Made by a program: the position numbers and the translations under genes
Shown here: positions 25,009 to 34,531 of the stretch, in pieces
Position numbering within the stretch: the first letter of the stretch is position 1
How the letters are laid out: each line of letters begins with the position of its first letter
The notes under the pieces: generated by a model
Databases searched by the model: none
Seen by the model: only the letters and a program-made list of their open reading frames with translations
What the model was told of the DNA's origin: nothing
Assembly (NCBI GenBank): GCA_026393275.1
Contig: JAPLAM010000106.1
Location: 1 to 62,595, forward strand
Source of the DNA: Arthrobacter sp.
GTDB lineage: Bacteria > Actinomycetota > Actinomycetes > Actinomycetales > Micrococcaceae
DNA length: 62,595 nt
Direction: 5' to 3'

Positions 25009-26162
25009 GCTTTCTGTCCCTGGCGCTGATCGCCGTCGTCGCCCTGGCCGGGCCGCTGCTCGCGCTGCCGGTCCGCTGGCACCTGCCGGTGGTCCTGGGC
25101 GAATTGCTGGCAGGCATCGCGATCGGACGGACGGGGTTCGGGCTGGTCGACCCGGCCGACCCCACCTTCAGCCTGCTGGCGAACATCGGTTTCGCGCTGA
25201 TGATGTTCGTGGCGGGAAGCCACGTGCCGGTGAGGGATCCCCAGATCCGCTCGGCACTCGGGAAAGGCTCGGGCCGGGCCGCGATTGCGGCCATTGCGGC
25301 GGTGGTCATCGGTACCGGCATGGGCCTGGCGTTCGGCACCGGGCATGCGCCGCTGTACGTGGTGCTGCTCGCCTCCTCCTCCGCCGCGCTGGTCCTCCCG
25401 ATTGTTGATTCCCTGCGCCTGGGCGGACCGCAGGTGGTGGCCATGACAGCCCAGGTGGCCCTCGCCGACATCGCCTGCATTGTCGCGTTGCCGCTGGCCG
25501 TGGATCCCCCGCATGCCGGCCGCGCCGCCCTCGGAGCGCTCGCGGTGGGGGTATGCGCTGTGGCGCTCTTCTTCGCGCTGCGCTCGCTGGAGCGCAGCGG
25601 CACCCGCCAGCGCATGCACCGGCTTTCGGAGGACCGCAAGTTTGCCTTGGAGCTGCGCATCCAGCTGGTTCTCCTCTTCGCGCTGGCCGGCGTCGCCAGC
25701 GTCGGCCACGTCTCGGTGATGCTGGCCGGCTTCTCGTTCGGCCTGGTGGTGGCCGCCGTCGGCGAACCGCGGCGACTGGCCCGCCAGCTCTTCGCCGTCA
25801 GCGACGGCTTCCTGGGCCCGATCTTTTTTGTCTGGCTTGGCGCCTCCCTGAACCTGCGGGACCTCGCCGGGCACCCGGACATGATCGTCCTGGGCTTGTC
25901 CTTGGGGCTCGGGACGGTGCTGCTCCACGCCGGGCTGAGGGCGTTTGGGCTCCCCCTGCCGCTGGGCGTCATCTCGGCAGCCCAACTGGGGGTCCCGGTG
26001 GCGGCCGCCAGCATTGGCAACCAACTCCATGTGCTGCAGCCCGGGGAGGACGCCGCCCTGCTCCTGGGCGCGTTGGTCACCATTGCCGCCAGCGCTGCCG
26101 CCGGTTCGAGGGCCGCCAGGTCCTTCGCCGAGCCGGCCGAGGCCCAAGAGGCCAAGCACTGA
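25005..26162 (+). CDS. CPA2-family cation:proton antiporter
   Basis: 385 aa with about 11-12 membrane helices. VVLGELLAGIAIGRTGFGLV near the start and FFVWLGASLNLRDL in the third quarter are typical of KefB/NapA-like antiporters that exchange Na+ or K+ for H+. No C-terminal TrkA-N/RCK domain is attached. GTG 25005 lies inside the stop of the ParB-like gene, so that soluble partner may regulate the transporter; this is inference. Confidence 0.85.
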   Translation: MSFLSLALIAVVALAGPLLALPVRWHLPVVLGELLAGIAIGRTGFGLVDPADPTFSLLANIGFALMMFVAGSHVPVRDPQIRSALGKGSGRAAIAAIAAVVIGTGMGLAFGTGHAPLYVVLLASSSAALVLPIVDSLRLGGPQVVAMTAQVALADIACIVALPLAVDPPHAGRAALGALAVGVCAVALFFALRSLERSGTRQRMHRLSEDRKFALELRIQLVLLFALAGVASVGHVSVMLAGFSFGLVVAAVGEPRRLARQLFAVSDGFLGPIFFVWLGASLNLRDLAGHPDMIVLGLSLGLGTVLLHAGLRAFGLPLPLGVISAAQLGVPVAAASIGNQLHVLQPGEDAALLLGALVTIAASAAAGSRAARSFAEPAEAQEAKH

Positions 26163-26298
26163 ACCGGACGCCGTGCTTCAGCGCCGTGTCTCCAGCGCTC
26201 CGCCAGCCGCCGGTCAACCGGCGCGCCGGTCAACCGACGTAGAATCGAGCATGGATCCCGCCAGCACGTCGGCAGCCTGGAACTGAGCCGGGGCCGCC

Positions 26299-27996
26299 GT
26301 GCGCCGCCGCTGGATGGGAAGTGTACTGCCCGGCCTGAAGATTGTCCTCGACTACCGCCGCTCGTGGCTGAAGTCCGACCTTGCGGCCGGGGCTGCCCTG
26401 AGCGCAGCCCTGATCCCGGCCGGGATGGCCTATGCCGCAGCCGCCGGTCTGCCCGCCGTCACCGGCCTCTACGCCTCGGTGATCCCCCTGCTGGTGTACG
26501 CGGTGTTCGGCCCGTCGCGGGTCCTGATCGTCGGGCCGGATTCGTCCCTCGCTCCGATGATCGCGGCGGCAGTCCTGCCTCTGGCGGCCGCGCAGTCCGG
26601 CCACGCCGTAGCCCTGGCCGGTGTACTGTCGCTGCTCATCGGCGTGATGCTGATCGTTGGCAGGTTCCTCAAACTCGACTTTGTCACCGGGTTGCTGTCC
26701 AAGCCCATCCGCGTGGGCTACCTCAACGGCATAGCACTCGTGGTGATGGCCAGCCAACTGCCAAGGCTGCTCGGCGTTCCGGCCCCCGGCGGCTCTGTTG
26801 CCGACACCCTCGCCGGAATGGCCCGCGCACTGGCCCGGGGGGCCGTTCACCCGCTGGCGCTCCTGTTCGGGGTGGGCACCATCGCGGTTATCCTCGGCTG
26901 CCGGGCGCTGCCGTGGAAAGTTCCCGGCGTGCTGCTGGCCGTGCTGGCGTCCATGGCTGTCACCGCGGCGGCCGGCCTGGGCGCAGCCGTCCCGGTCGTG
27001 GGAGCGCTCCCGGCGGGGCCGCCAGCAACCGCCGCCCTAGCCAGCGTCCGCCCGGCGGAAGTCCTTGCCCTGCTCGGACCGGCGGCCGGCATTGCGCTCA
27101 TCGCCTTCGCTGATACCTCGGTGCTCTCAAAGAGCCTCGCGCGTCGGCGCGGTGCCCATGTGAATGGGAACCAGGAAATGGGTGCCCTTGGCTTCGCCAA
27201 CGCGGCCTGCGGACTTTTCGGCGGTTTCCCGGTGTCCGGAAGCGCTTCCCGCACCCCGATTGCCCTCGAAGCCGGGGCCCGCACCCCCGTCAGCGGCGTG
27301 ATCGCAGCGGCCCTCGTCGTGCTGTTCATGGTCGCCGCGCCCGGCGTCACGGCGTTCCTTCCCTCCAGCACCCTCGCCGCCGTCGTGATTGTCGCGGCCG
27401 CCTCGATCATTGACGTGACGACGCTGGTCCGGCTGTTCAGGATGAGCCGGACCGAAACCGCACTGCTGCTCGCGACATTCCTCGGCGTCGCCTTCGTTGG
27501 AGTCCTGGAGGGCGTGGTGGTTGCCATTGGCCTGTCCCTGATCGCCTTCGTCCTGCGCGCCTGGGATCCCTACCGCACGGAACTGGCCAGCGTCGACGAC
27601 ATGCCCGGTTACCACGACCTCAACCGGCACCCGGATGGCCACCGGGTGCCCGGCCTCGTGATTGCACGCTTCGACGCCCCCTTGTTTTTCGCGAACGGGG
27701 CCGTGTTTACCGACCACATCCGCACGCTCGTGGCGCGTGCGCCGGATCCGGTGCGGTGGGTGGTGGTTGCTTCGGAGGCCATCACGGACCTCGACACGAC
27801 CGCCCTGGATGACCTCGTGGAACTCGATGACGAGCTTGCCCGCAGCGGCATCAGCCTGGTGTTCGCCGAGATGAAGGGTCCCATCAAGGACCGGTTGATC
27901 CGCTTCGGCGTCAGCAGCCGCTTCGGTCCGGATCACTTCTTTCCCACGGTGCACAACGCCGTGCGCTCCTACCGGAGGGAATTCGGGCTCCCGTGA
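26299..27996 (+). CDS. SulP family anion transporter with STAS domain
   Basis: 565 aa. The N-terminal signature LSAALIPAGMAYAAAAGLPAV and IVGPDSSLAPM are SulP motifs; about 12-14 helices follow, with GFANAACGLFGGFPVSGSASRTP in the core, and a C-terminal STAS domain from roughly residue 440 (VPGLVIARFDAPLFFANG...DLDTTALDDL). The substrate may be sulfate, bicarbonate or a dicarboxylate. Start GTG 26299 or ATG 26314. Confidence 0.9.
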   Translation: MRRRWMGSVLPGLKIVLDYRRSWLKSDLAAGAALSAALIPAGMAYAAAAGLPAVTGLYASVIPLLVYAVFGPSRVLIVGPDSSLAPMIAAAVLPLAAAQSGHAVALAGVLSLLIGVMLIVGRFLKLDFVTGLLSKPIRVGYLNGIALVVMASQLPRLLGVPAPGGSVADTLAGMARALARGAVHPLALLFGVGTIAVILGCRALPWKVPGVLLAVLASMAVTAAAGLGAAVPVVGALPAGPPATAALASVRPAEVLALLGPAAGIALIAFADTSVLSKSLARRRGAHVNGNQEMGALGFANAACGLFGGFPVSGSASRTPIALEAGARTPVSGVIAAALVVLFMVAAPGVTAFLPSSTLAAVVIVAAASIIDVTTLVRLFRMSRTETALLLATFLGVAFVGVLEGVVVAIGLSLIAFVLRAWDPYRTELASVDDMPGYHDLNRHPDGHRVPGLVIARFDAPLFFANGAVFTDHIRTLVARAPDPVRWVVVASEAITDLDTTALDDLVELDDELARSGISLVFAEMKGPIKDRLIRFGVSSRFGPDHFFPTVHNAVRSYRREFGLP

Positions 27997-28000
27997 CCCG

Positions 28001-28027
28001 GACGGCACGGACGGCACGAACGGCACG
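28001..28027. repeat. Three tandem 9-bp repeats
   Basis: GACGGCACG, GACGGCACG, AACGGCACG in direct tandem array, four bases after the SulP stop and nine bases before the end of the DUF5671 gene. It is likely a slippage product. Confidence 0.8.
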
Positions 28028-28035
28028 CCCCAGCA

Positions 28036-29718
28036 TCAGTCGCGCAGCGGTATGACGTCCAGCATCCCGCCGGGGCCGGCGATGACAAGCACGCGTCTGG
28101 CGCTGACTCCGGCAAGGGCAACGGCCAGCTGCCTGCCAGAATCTCCCTCCGGCAGGCCGGACGCGTTCACCGGACCGGCAGGCAAGGGCACGCCGGCTTC
28201 GGCCCGGTTCCAGACGGTGACCCCGGCCCCGGTCAGCTCTTCGATTATCCGGCGCAGCGGCTCCGGGTCGTCGCCTGCCACCAGGATCACGTGGCCGATC
28301 GTCCGCTTGGGGCCCGGTCCCGCCGCCGCCTGACGTGTTCTGTCCTGCCGCCACACGGCGAGGTGGTAGCCGGCCGCCAGACCGGTGGCCACCAGCAGCC
28401 CCAGCGGCGCGCGGATCCGGTCCACCAGGCTGCCGCCGGTGACGTCGGCCAGGAAGAACTCGAACAACCGGTAGCCGACCACCAGCAGGGCCACCAGGGC
28501 CACCACGGCGCTGAGGCCGAACACCGCGACGAGGTAGACGCGCCGCCCTGCCCCTGCCGCAAGCCGGCGGTGCTGTTCTGCCGGCCGCCACGCCAGCCAC
28601 CAGACGCAGCCGCCCACGGCGAGGGAACTGATGCCACCCAGCAGCAAGGTCCGGGCGTTGCCTCCCGCCAGCGGCGACACCGCGATGGACAGGGCTGCGT
28701 TGACGACGACGCCGACGCCGCTGGCCGCCGCTGCCAGCGCCACGCCCGACGTCACCAGCATCCCCGCCTGCCGGGTTCGCTCCGCGCGGCTGGCCGCTGC
28801 GGCGCGGTTATACCGCCACACCAGCGCGCCGACAGCGGCCGCGGCAATGCCAACACCGAGGGGCTCAAGCAGTGCCAGCAGCGGGTCCTGCCGGTCAAAC
28901 ACCATTCTCAACAATACGAAGAGGACGCTGCCTGCGCCGCCCAGGGCGAGCAGTCCGGGAGCCAGCACTCCGACAACGATCACCCCGACGTCCGCGAACC
29001 CGCCCCGCAGCCGGCGCGCACCTCCCCGCAGCCAGTGCCACCACCAGAGCGAGGCTCCCCCGGCCGCCAAGACCAGATCCCGGAGGACCGGCCGCCACCA
29101 GGGGTTATCGGTGGACGTGAGTTCCAGGGACCCGCGGAGGGCGACGTCGAACAGTCCGCCCAGGGCAAGCACCGCAGCTCCCATGCCGAGGGCCAGCCCG
29201 AAGTAGGTGCCGATCACGGCGGGTACCGTGGCGAGCTGGAGCGGACCCCGGGCCGGATGGCGCCACATCCAGCGGTGCCATACCCAGACCAGCGCCCAGA
29301 CCAGCCCGACGGACAGGGGTGAGCGCCACTCCGGATTATTGTCGGCGATGAGGGAGGCCACCATGGCCAGCAGGGACGTGGCGGAGATGACGAGCGACAT
29401 CGTGTATACCGCGGCGACGTAGAGACCCCACGACGGGGCTGCCCGCTCCGCTTCCTCGTCCAGCCGCCGCCATACGAGCCACCACAGCAGCGCCGCCAGC
29501 GGGCCGCCAATCAGGGTGAACGCCAACGACAGTGCCAGTCCCGCGACGCCTTCTCCGGCCAGCACCTGGCCGGAGCGCAGAAGCCGTTCCAGCAGGCCGC
29601 TGAGCCCGTTGGCGGCGATCACCACGAGGGCGAATAGCAAGACGAAGACCACCAACCGGCGGACCTTCGCCTGGGCCGGTACCGCCCCGGGCCCGGCGGC
29701 CACCTTAGTGGCGCTCAC
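28036..29718 (-). CDS. DUF5671-type multi-spanning membrane protein
   Basis: 560 aa with about a dozen helices arranged in repeated blocks; each block carries Trp-rich turns (WWLVWRRLDEEAERA, WWWHWLRGG, WWLAWRPAEQH), as in DUF5671 proteins of actinobacteria. The C-terminal 110 residues are soluble and Gly/Val-rich (HVILVAGDDPEPLRRIIEEL, RRVLVIAGPGG), possibly a small nucleotide-binding-like domain. Start GTG 29718 overlaps the preceding stop by four bases. Function unknown. Confidence 0.7.
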   Translation of the reverse strand: MSATKVAAGPGAVPAQAKVRRLVVFVLLFALVVIAANGLSGLLERLLRSGQVLAGEGVAGLALSLAFTLIGGPLAALLWWLVWRRLDEEAERAAPSWGLYVAAVYTMSLVISATSLLAMVASLIADNNPEWRSPLSVGLVWALVWVWHRWMWRHPARGPLQLATVPAVIGTYFGLALGMGAAVLALGGLFDVALRGSLELTSTDNPWWRPVLRDLVLAAGGASLWWWHWLRGGARRLRGGFADVGVIVVGVLAPGLLALGGAGSVLFVLLRMVFDRQDPLLALLEPLGVGIAAAAVGALVWRYNRAAAASRAERTRQAGMLVTSGVALAAAASGVGVVVNAALSIAVSPLAGGNARTLLLGGISSLAVGGCVWWLAWRPAEQHRRLAAGAGRRVYLVAVFGLSAVVALVALLVVGYRLFEFFLADVTGGSLVDRIRAPLGLLVATGLAAGYHLAVWRQDRTRQAAAGPGPKRTIGHVILVAGDDPEPLRRIIEELTGAGVTVWNRAEAGVPLPAGPVNASGLPEGDSGRQLAVALAGVSARRVLVIAGPGGMLDVIPLRD

Positions 29719-30239
29719 TTCTTCAACATCCCGCCGGCGCAGGTCTGGAGGCTGTAGGGCAGCTCGTTGATCATCCACTTCCCGGCGGCTTTCACGAGGC
29801 CGATGGTCGCCTCCTCGGCGTATTCGGAGGGTCCGAACGGGCCGTCCGGCGCTGAGTGCACTATTGAGACCTTCACCGTGGCGGTGTCGCCCCGCTCGGT
29901 CGTGGCGATCAGGACCACGCGGCTGGCCTGGGCACTGCCGTAGAAGTTGGCGCAGCGGGACCGGGCGGTGTCGGTGAGGTAGGCGTCCGCGGCGGCGCTG
30001 TCGGCGTCGATGGCGGCTTTGCTGTAGCGCTGCACCACTCCCGCCGGTGACGATGCGTCGAGCGGCTGCGGTTCACCTCGGAGGAAGACCACAGCCAGCG
30101 CGACAACCACCAGAACCGCAATGGCGGCCACAATTCCCAGCAGGACACGGTCCGGCTGCCGACCTCGGACCGGTTCCGGCTCCCTTGGCGTGTCCGGACC
30201 CGCCGTGGGCGGTCGGGGTTCCTGCGGCGCTTGACTCAT
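29715..30239 (-). CDS. Single-pass membrane protein with NTF2-like outer domain
   Basis: 174 aa: Pro-rich cytoplasmic N-terminus (1-30), one membrane helix (about 31-54) and an extracellular domain whose pattern (VVQRYSKAAIDADSAAADAYLTDTA...WMINELPY) suggests an NTF2/DUF4878-like fold. Its stop overlaps the DUF5671 start, so the two proteins probably work together in the membrane. No function is known. Confidence 0.65.
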   Translation of the reverse strand: MSQAPQEPRPPTAGPDTPREPEPVRGRQPDRVLLGIVAAIAVLVVVALAVVFLRGEPQPLDASSPAGVVQRYSKAAIDADSAAADAYLTDTARSRCANFYGSAQASRVVLIATTERGDTATVKVSIVHSAPDGPFGPSEYAEEATIGLVKAAGKWMINELPYSLQTCAGGMLKK

Positions 30240-30342
30240 GCCGTCAGTATGGGTTGGCCCTGCCGGCCCGTCATGGTGTCTTTAGGCCCTTTCAGCGCCG
30301 GCGCGCGTCGACGACGCTGGCAGCAAACACTACTCTCGGACA

Positions 30343-31821
30343 ATGGGGATCATGCGGAAAATCATCGGCCCGGCGCTGGCGGGCGCGTTGCTGCTGCTCA
30401 TCGGCCCGACGGGCATCCTGCTGGGCGCCGCCCCGGCGGCGCTTGCCGTCCCGCCCGCCGCCGTCGAGGTGGTGGATCGGGCGGGGGTGCTGGACAGCAA
30501 CACGCTGCTGCCCGCCGTGCAGAAGATCGAGTTTTACCAGCCCACTAAGGTGGCCGTCTATACCTACAACGGCAACGCGGCCGACAACCTCAACGAGGAG
30601 GTGCTGCGCTTCGCCCGGACTGAACGCCCGGAGTGGATCAGTAAGGACGGGCAGAAGTGGGCGGACAGCCTCTTCATTTTTGCGCTTGACCCGGTGGGCC
30701 GGCACGTCGGCACCTACATGGGCGAGGACCGGAAGGTGTCCCCCGGGCAACGCGATGACATCCAGAACGCCACCAAAGAGCTGCTGCGCGACGCCCAGTG
30801 GACCGACGGGACCATCGCCGGAATCAGGCGCGGCGCCGAGCTGATCAACCAGCCCTGGTACCGCTCCACCGCGTTCCTCGTCACAGCCTGGAGCACCGTT
30901 GGAGCGGTGGCCGCCGGCGCTGGCACCTGGCTGCTGGTGCGCTGGCGGACCCGGGTCGGCAGCCGCCGGGAGATTGCCCGCGGGGACGCCCACTATGCCA
31001 GTGTGAGCATGGATCTGCAGGTCACCGAACTGAACGCCAGCACCATTCCCGAGTCCTCCCGGTACGGCAGCACGGTGCTGGAGAAGCACCGCACGTTCCT
31101 CACCAGCTACAAAACGGCCACGGGACTCTCCAACCAGGTCCATGCCCTGACAAAGCGCCAGCTGGGCCGCCGGGCCAACATGCTGCTGACCCGCCAGTAC
31201 GCCGACGCGACCGCCCAACTGGACGCGCTGGACGACGTCATCTCCGACACGAATGCCCTGCTCAACCGGGCCTCCAGCTGGGCGACGGCGTGGGACCGGC
31301 AGCTCGCGCCCTTTCGCAGCGACCTGGCCGGTATTGAGGGCATGCTCGGCAAGAACCATGGCGGGGGCGATTCCGCGACTGCCGCAGCCCTCCGGTCCTT
31401 CCGGGACGGCAGCCAGCGGGAGATTGAACGCTGGACGGCCGAACTATCCGAGCGCAGCATCAGCCCCGAAACCGCGCTGGACCGCTTGCGGGATGCCAGG
31501 ACCGAGCTCTCGGAGCTGCTCAAGAACCACTCGGACACCGTGATTGCCGGCTTCGCCCGGAACGAGCGCGAGGCCACGCTCATGCGCAAGGAAATGGACC
31601 AGGCCCAGACCGGGACCGGCAAAAAGCACCGGCCCAGCTACGAGCCGAGCATTCTGGGCACGGTCTACCCCTCCTACTATTTTTTCTCGGTCCCCACCTT
31701 CAATTCCGGGTTTAACACCGGCGTCAGCAGCGTCAGCAGTGCCCGGGGCGGCGGCGGCACCACGGGCTACGGGGCCAGCGGCGGCAGCTTCTCCGGCTCT
31801 GGAAGCTCATCCGGCTTCTGA
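30343..31821 (+). CDS. DUF5129/TPM-like membrane protein
   Basis: 492 aa. Signal peptide (about 1-35), an extracellular TPM-like domain (VVDRAGVLDSNTLLPAVQKIEFY through the segment near residue 160), a membrane helix (about 176-203), then a long helical cytoplasmic region with coiled-coil character and a Gly/Ser-rich tail ending GGSFSGSGSSSGF. Such low-complexity tails are typical of TPM proteins. The start may be ATG 30343 or ATG 30352. Function not established. Confidence 0.75.
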   Translation: MGIMRKIIGPALAGALLLLIGPTGILLGAAPAALAVPPAAVEVVDRAGVLDSNTLLPAVQKIEFYQPTKVAVYTYNGNAADNLNEEVLRFARTERPEWISKDGQKWADSLFIFALDPVGRHVGTYMGEDRKVSPGQRDDIQNATKELLRDAQWTDGTIAGIRRGAELINQPWYRSTAFLVTAWSTVGAVAAGAGTWLLVRWRTRVGSRREIARGDAHYASVSMDLQVTELNASTIPESSRYGSTVLEKHRTFLTSYKTATGLSNQVHALTKRQLGRRANMLLTRQYADATAQLDALDDVISDTNALLNRASSWATAWDRQLAPFRSDLAGIEGMLGKNHGGGDSATAAALRSFRDGSQREIERWTAELSERSISPETALDRLRDARTELSELLKNHSDTVIAGFARNEREATLMRKEMDQAQTGTGKKHRPSYEPSILGTVYPSYYFFSVPTFNSGFNTGVSSVSSARGGGGTTGYGASGGSFSGSGSSSGF

Positions 31822-31905
31822 GAAAAACGGGTCGACAACCGGCGCGCAAGCGAGGATTCTTGGCACCGTAAGCAGTTCAATTCCCTGATCGAAAGAGGGA
31901 GTGCA

Positions 31906-32283
31906 ATGTCCGCAAACGTTGTTACCCAGCTGCAGTCCAAATCACTCAACACCCCGGACGAGAAGCGCCGCCCAGACAAGAGCGAAATCGACATCGTGTC
32001 CGTCGGCGACTACACCATCGGCCGCTTGACGTTCGGACCCGGATGGCGTTGGTCCGACTGCATCAAGCCGGTGGTTAACACCGATACCTGCCAGAACAGC
32101 CACGTCGGTTTCTGCGTCTCCGGCCGGCTGAGCGTCGAGATGACAGACGGCGGCCGGATCGACATCACGCCCGGCGACACGTACACCATTCCCCCGGGCC
32201 ACGACGCCTGGGTCGAGGGCACGGACCCGTTTGTCGGGATCGAATTCCTGAGCGCTGCGACGTTCGCCAAGGCCGCGGAGTAG
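31906..32283 (+). CDS. Cupin domain protein
   Basis: 125 aa. The central stretch (FGPGWRWSDCIKPVV...HVGFCVSGRLSVEM...ITPGDTYTIPPGHDAWV) is a single cupin barrel with the two conserved motifs, though the first His pair is partly replaced, so metal binding is uncertain. Starts at ATG 31906 behind AGGGAG. It converges on hipA with 11 bases between. Possible small-molecule binding or enzymatic role. Confidence 0.8.
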   Translation: MSANVVTQLQSKSLNTPDEKRRPDKSEIDIVSVGDYTIGRLTFGPGWRWSDCIKPVVNTDTCQNSHVGFCVSGRLSVEMTDGGRIDITPGDTYTIPPGHDAWVEGTDPFVGIEFLSAATFAKAAE

Positions 32284-32294
32284 CGGGGCCCGCC

Positions 32295-33488
32295 TCAAGC
32301 ACCGAGTTCCTGGCGCCTGAACCGCAGCTCGCGCTGGGCGCCCCGCAGCGGCGATCCCCCGAACGGCAGCTCCTCGAGCCGGATGGCGGCCGCCGCGGCA
32401 AGGGCGGTGCGGTTGGCACTCGCCGCCGCCCGCTGCGGCAAACCCAGCGTGTCCGCGAATTCCGCCCAGTGCCTGGCCTTGAGGTTTTTGGTCTTGCCGG
32501 CAACCGGCAGGGCCAGTGTCTCGTCGCCATAGAGCAAGGTGCACGGCACGTCATATACAGGAGCCATGACGAAACCACCCGGCCCGCCGAGGATGGCAAG
32601 GTTTTTGGCGTGAAGATCGCCGTTTCCGGTCAGCCAGGCGAAGAGGAACTGGAGATACAGGTTGCGGCTGGCAATCAGCGGAGCCTTGCATAAACCGGCC
32701 AGCGCGGCGGCCACCGCCTCGGATGTCAGCCCGTATTTGGAGGCCGGGGGAAGACCCAGAACCTGTGTGCCGTCTTCCAGCGGCAGCCTGAACCACGCGC
32801 CGTCGGCCGTCTTGACGCGATCGAACCGCTCCACCAGGAGCCCCGGCAGGCCGTTCCTGTCCTTAATCACGGAGCTTTTCGCGACGGGGATTTTCAACGC
32901 CTTCGCGCCGGACAGGTGGGCTGCCTCGTTTTCCACGAGATGCGGATGTTCCGGCGGGTCCAGCTTCAGGAGGTAGCGGTGACCGCGCAGGGCCAGCGGC
33001 GTCGTCAGCATGGAAGCGCTGGTCTTGCGCTGCACCCCCGGAATGCCGTGCAGGTCCACGGTGTTGGCGAGCAGCGAGAAATCCAGTTCCTCGGGCCGCG
33101 AGGTGTCCGCCAGCACTGCCGGCTCGGCCGGCAGGTCCCCGGATGGAACCACCTGGACGTCACCCGCCACATCCGCCCCGACGGCGAGCAGCAGCGTCAA
33201 TTCGTCGTCGAAGCTGGTTTTGGTGGCGTTCTTCAACACCGTGAGCCGGTGGCCTTCGGGAAGGAGACCGGCAAAGAAGGCCGGCAAGGCACCGGCGGGG
33301 GCTTCCACCGCCGCTTCGGACGGCGGCAGCGATACCGCGACGGCAGGGTGCCCGTCCGCGAGATACTCGGAGCGGTAGGAAAACCGCACTCCGCCTTGGT
33401 CTGTCCGGGCCAGGGAACCGGCCAGATGACCGTTCTTGTAGACATCGGCCGCCCTGATGAACCGAAGGTCCTGCAGTTCGGCAGCCAT
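32295..33488 (-). CDS. hipA: HipA-family serine/threonine kinase toxin
   Basis: 397 aa. The HipA kinase motifs are present: the GVQRK loop (151-155) with the following Ser cluster, the VERFDRV strand, the catalytic NGDLHAKN (Asp291) and the metal site VYDVPC. E. coli HipA phosphorylates glutamyl-tRNA synthetase and induces dormancy; other HipA proteins have other targets. ATG 33488 is coupled to the hipB stop (TGATG), so the antitoxin is translated first. HipA proteins are commonly about 400-440 aa, so it appears complete. Confidence 0.92.
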   Translation of the reverse strand: MAAELQDLRFIRAADVYKNGHLAGSLARTDQGGVRFSYRSEYLADGHPAVAVSLPPSEAAVEAPAGALPAFFAGLLPEGHRLTVLKNATKTSFDDELTLLLAVGADVAGDVQVVPSGDLPAEPAVLADTSRPEELDFSLLANTVDLHGIPGVQRKTSASMLTTPLALRGHRYLLKLDPPEHPHLVENEAAHLSGAKALKIPVAKSSVIKDRNGLPGLLVERFDRVKTADGAWFRLPLEDGTQVLGLPPASKYGLTSEAVAAALAGLCKAPLIASRNLYLQFLFAWLTGNGDLHAKNLAILGGPGGFVMAPVYDVPCTLLYGDETLALPVAGKTKNLKARHWAEFADTLGLPQRAAASANRTALAAAAAIRLEELPFGGSPLRGAQRELRFRRQELGA

Positions 33489-33685
33489 CACACCACCGCG
33501 AGCCTCAGGCCGAGCACGTTGGCCACGGCCACCACGGCCCGCAGCGACGGGTTACCCGTCCCCGTCTCGATGGCGCGGACGGTGCGCTCCGAGGTCGCGG
33601 CCAGCAACGCCAGATCCTCCTGGGTTAGCCCGGCAGCCTTGCGGCTCCGACGGATACCCTCGGCTACCGCTGCTACGTCACCCAC
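33488..33685 (-). CDS. hipB: HipB-family antitoxin (XRE helix-turn-helix)
   Basis: 65 aa, essentially a single Cro/XRE helix-turn-helix (IRRSRKAAGLTQEDLALLAATSERTVRAIE). It starts at GTG 33685 with GGAGGGGG upstream. HipB neutralises HipA and represses the operon by binding palindromic operators. The three CGGCA-N6-TGCCG sites just upstream are the obvious candidates. Confidence 0.88.
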   Translation of the reverse strand: MGDVAAVAEGIRRSRKAAGLTQEDLALLAATSERTVRAIETGTGNPSLRAVVAVANVLGLRLAVV

Positions 33686-33752
33686 GGCACTCCCCCTCCA
33701 AGGTCACTCGTCTCAGGCACTCGTCCAGGGAGCCTCAGCACTTCAGGCCCTC

Positions 33753-33768
33753 CGGCATCATCGTGCCG
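33753..33768. promoter_or_regulatory. HipB operator candidate O1
   Basis: CGGCATCATCGTGCCG: arms CGGCA/TGCCG with a six-base spacer. It is 68 bases before the hipB start and exactly 60 bases from O2. Confidence 0.6.
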
Positions 33769-33812
33769 GTTTCGGCCATCTGCTCTTCCATGATGCACCA
33801 ATGAACACAATC

Positions 33813-33828
33813 CGGCAAGATGTTGCCG
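33813..33828. promoter_or_regulatory. HipB operator candidate O2
   Basis: CGGCAAGATGTTGCCG: six-base arms CGGCAA/TTGCCG around GATG. Exactly 60 bases from both O1 and O3. Confidence 0.6.
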
Positions 33829-33872
33829 AATTTTGATTTGACCGGCGCCGCCGCGGCCAATGGCCGGCGAAC

Positions 33873-33888
33873 CGGCAGCATGTTGCCG
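33873..33888. promoter_or_regulatory. HipB operator candidate O3
   Basis: CGGCAGCATGTTGCCG: arms CGGCA/TGCCG. Its right end is 58 bases before the divergent reductase start at 33947, so repression could extend to that gene. Confidence 0.6.
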
Positions 33889-33946
33889 GAGATTTTGCTG
33901 AGCGGACACCCTCCCGCACCGGCAAGCCGACGCGTAGGCTCGGGCC

Positions 33947-34531
33947 ATGCGGAAGATCATCCTCGCCCTGCAGGTCTCCCTCGACGGGTACGTGGAGGGC
34001 CCGGACCGGGACATTGGCTGGCACATGGTGGACGAGGAACTCCACAGCCACTTCAACGAACATCTCCGCACCATGGGCGCGTTCCTCAGCGGCCGCGTCA
34101 CCCATGAGCTGATGGCCGACTTCTGGCCCACGGCGGACCAGGACCCGTCCAGCCCGCCGTCCATAGTCGAGTTTGCCGGGATTTGGCGGGAGATGCCCAA
34201 GGTCGTCTACTCCCGGACCCTCGAACAGGCCGGCTGGAATACCACGGTGGTGGGCGACGTCGTCGTCGATGAAGTCCTGGAATTGAAATCGCGACCGGGC
34301 GGTGACCTGGCCCTGGGCGGGGCCAACCTCGCCGACACATTCCGCCGGCTCGGACTCATCGACGAGTACTGGATCTACGTGCACCCGGTGCTGGTTGGTG
34401 GCGGGACGCCCTTGTTCAAGCCGGCGGACAGCCGGACCCCGCTCACGCTCGCCGAAACCCGGCCATTTGGCAACGGGGTTGTCTTGTTGCGCTACTCCAG
34501 CCCGACAAAGGACGGTGGCCGGCTGTCATAA
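33947..34531 (+). CDS. Dihydrofolate reductase-like (RibD C-terminal) protein
   Basis: 194 aa. MRKIILALQVSLDGYVEGP at the N-terminus and GGANLADTFRRLGLIDEYWIYVHPVLVGGGTPLF near the C-terminus are typical of the RibD-C/YwjB group of NADPH-dependent reductases. The substrate is probably not folate. It is divergent from hipBA and shares the intergenic operators. The stop codon lies in the loop of the terminator hairpin. Confidence 0.85.
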   Translation: MRKIILALQVSLDGYVEGPDRDIGWHMVDEELHSHFNEHLRTMGAFLSGRVTHELMADFWPTADQDPSSPPSIVEFAGIWREMPKVVYSRTLEQAGWNTTVVGDVVVDEVLELKSRPGGDLALGGANLADTFRRLGLIDEYWIYVHPVLVGGGTPLFKPADSRTPLTLAETRPFGNGVVLLRYSSPTKDGGRLS

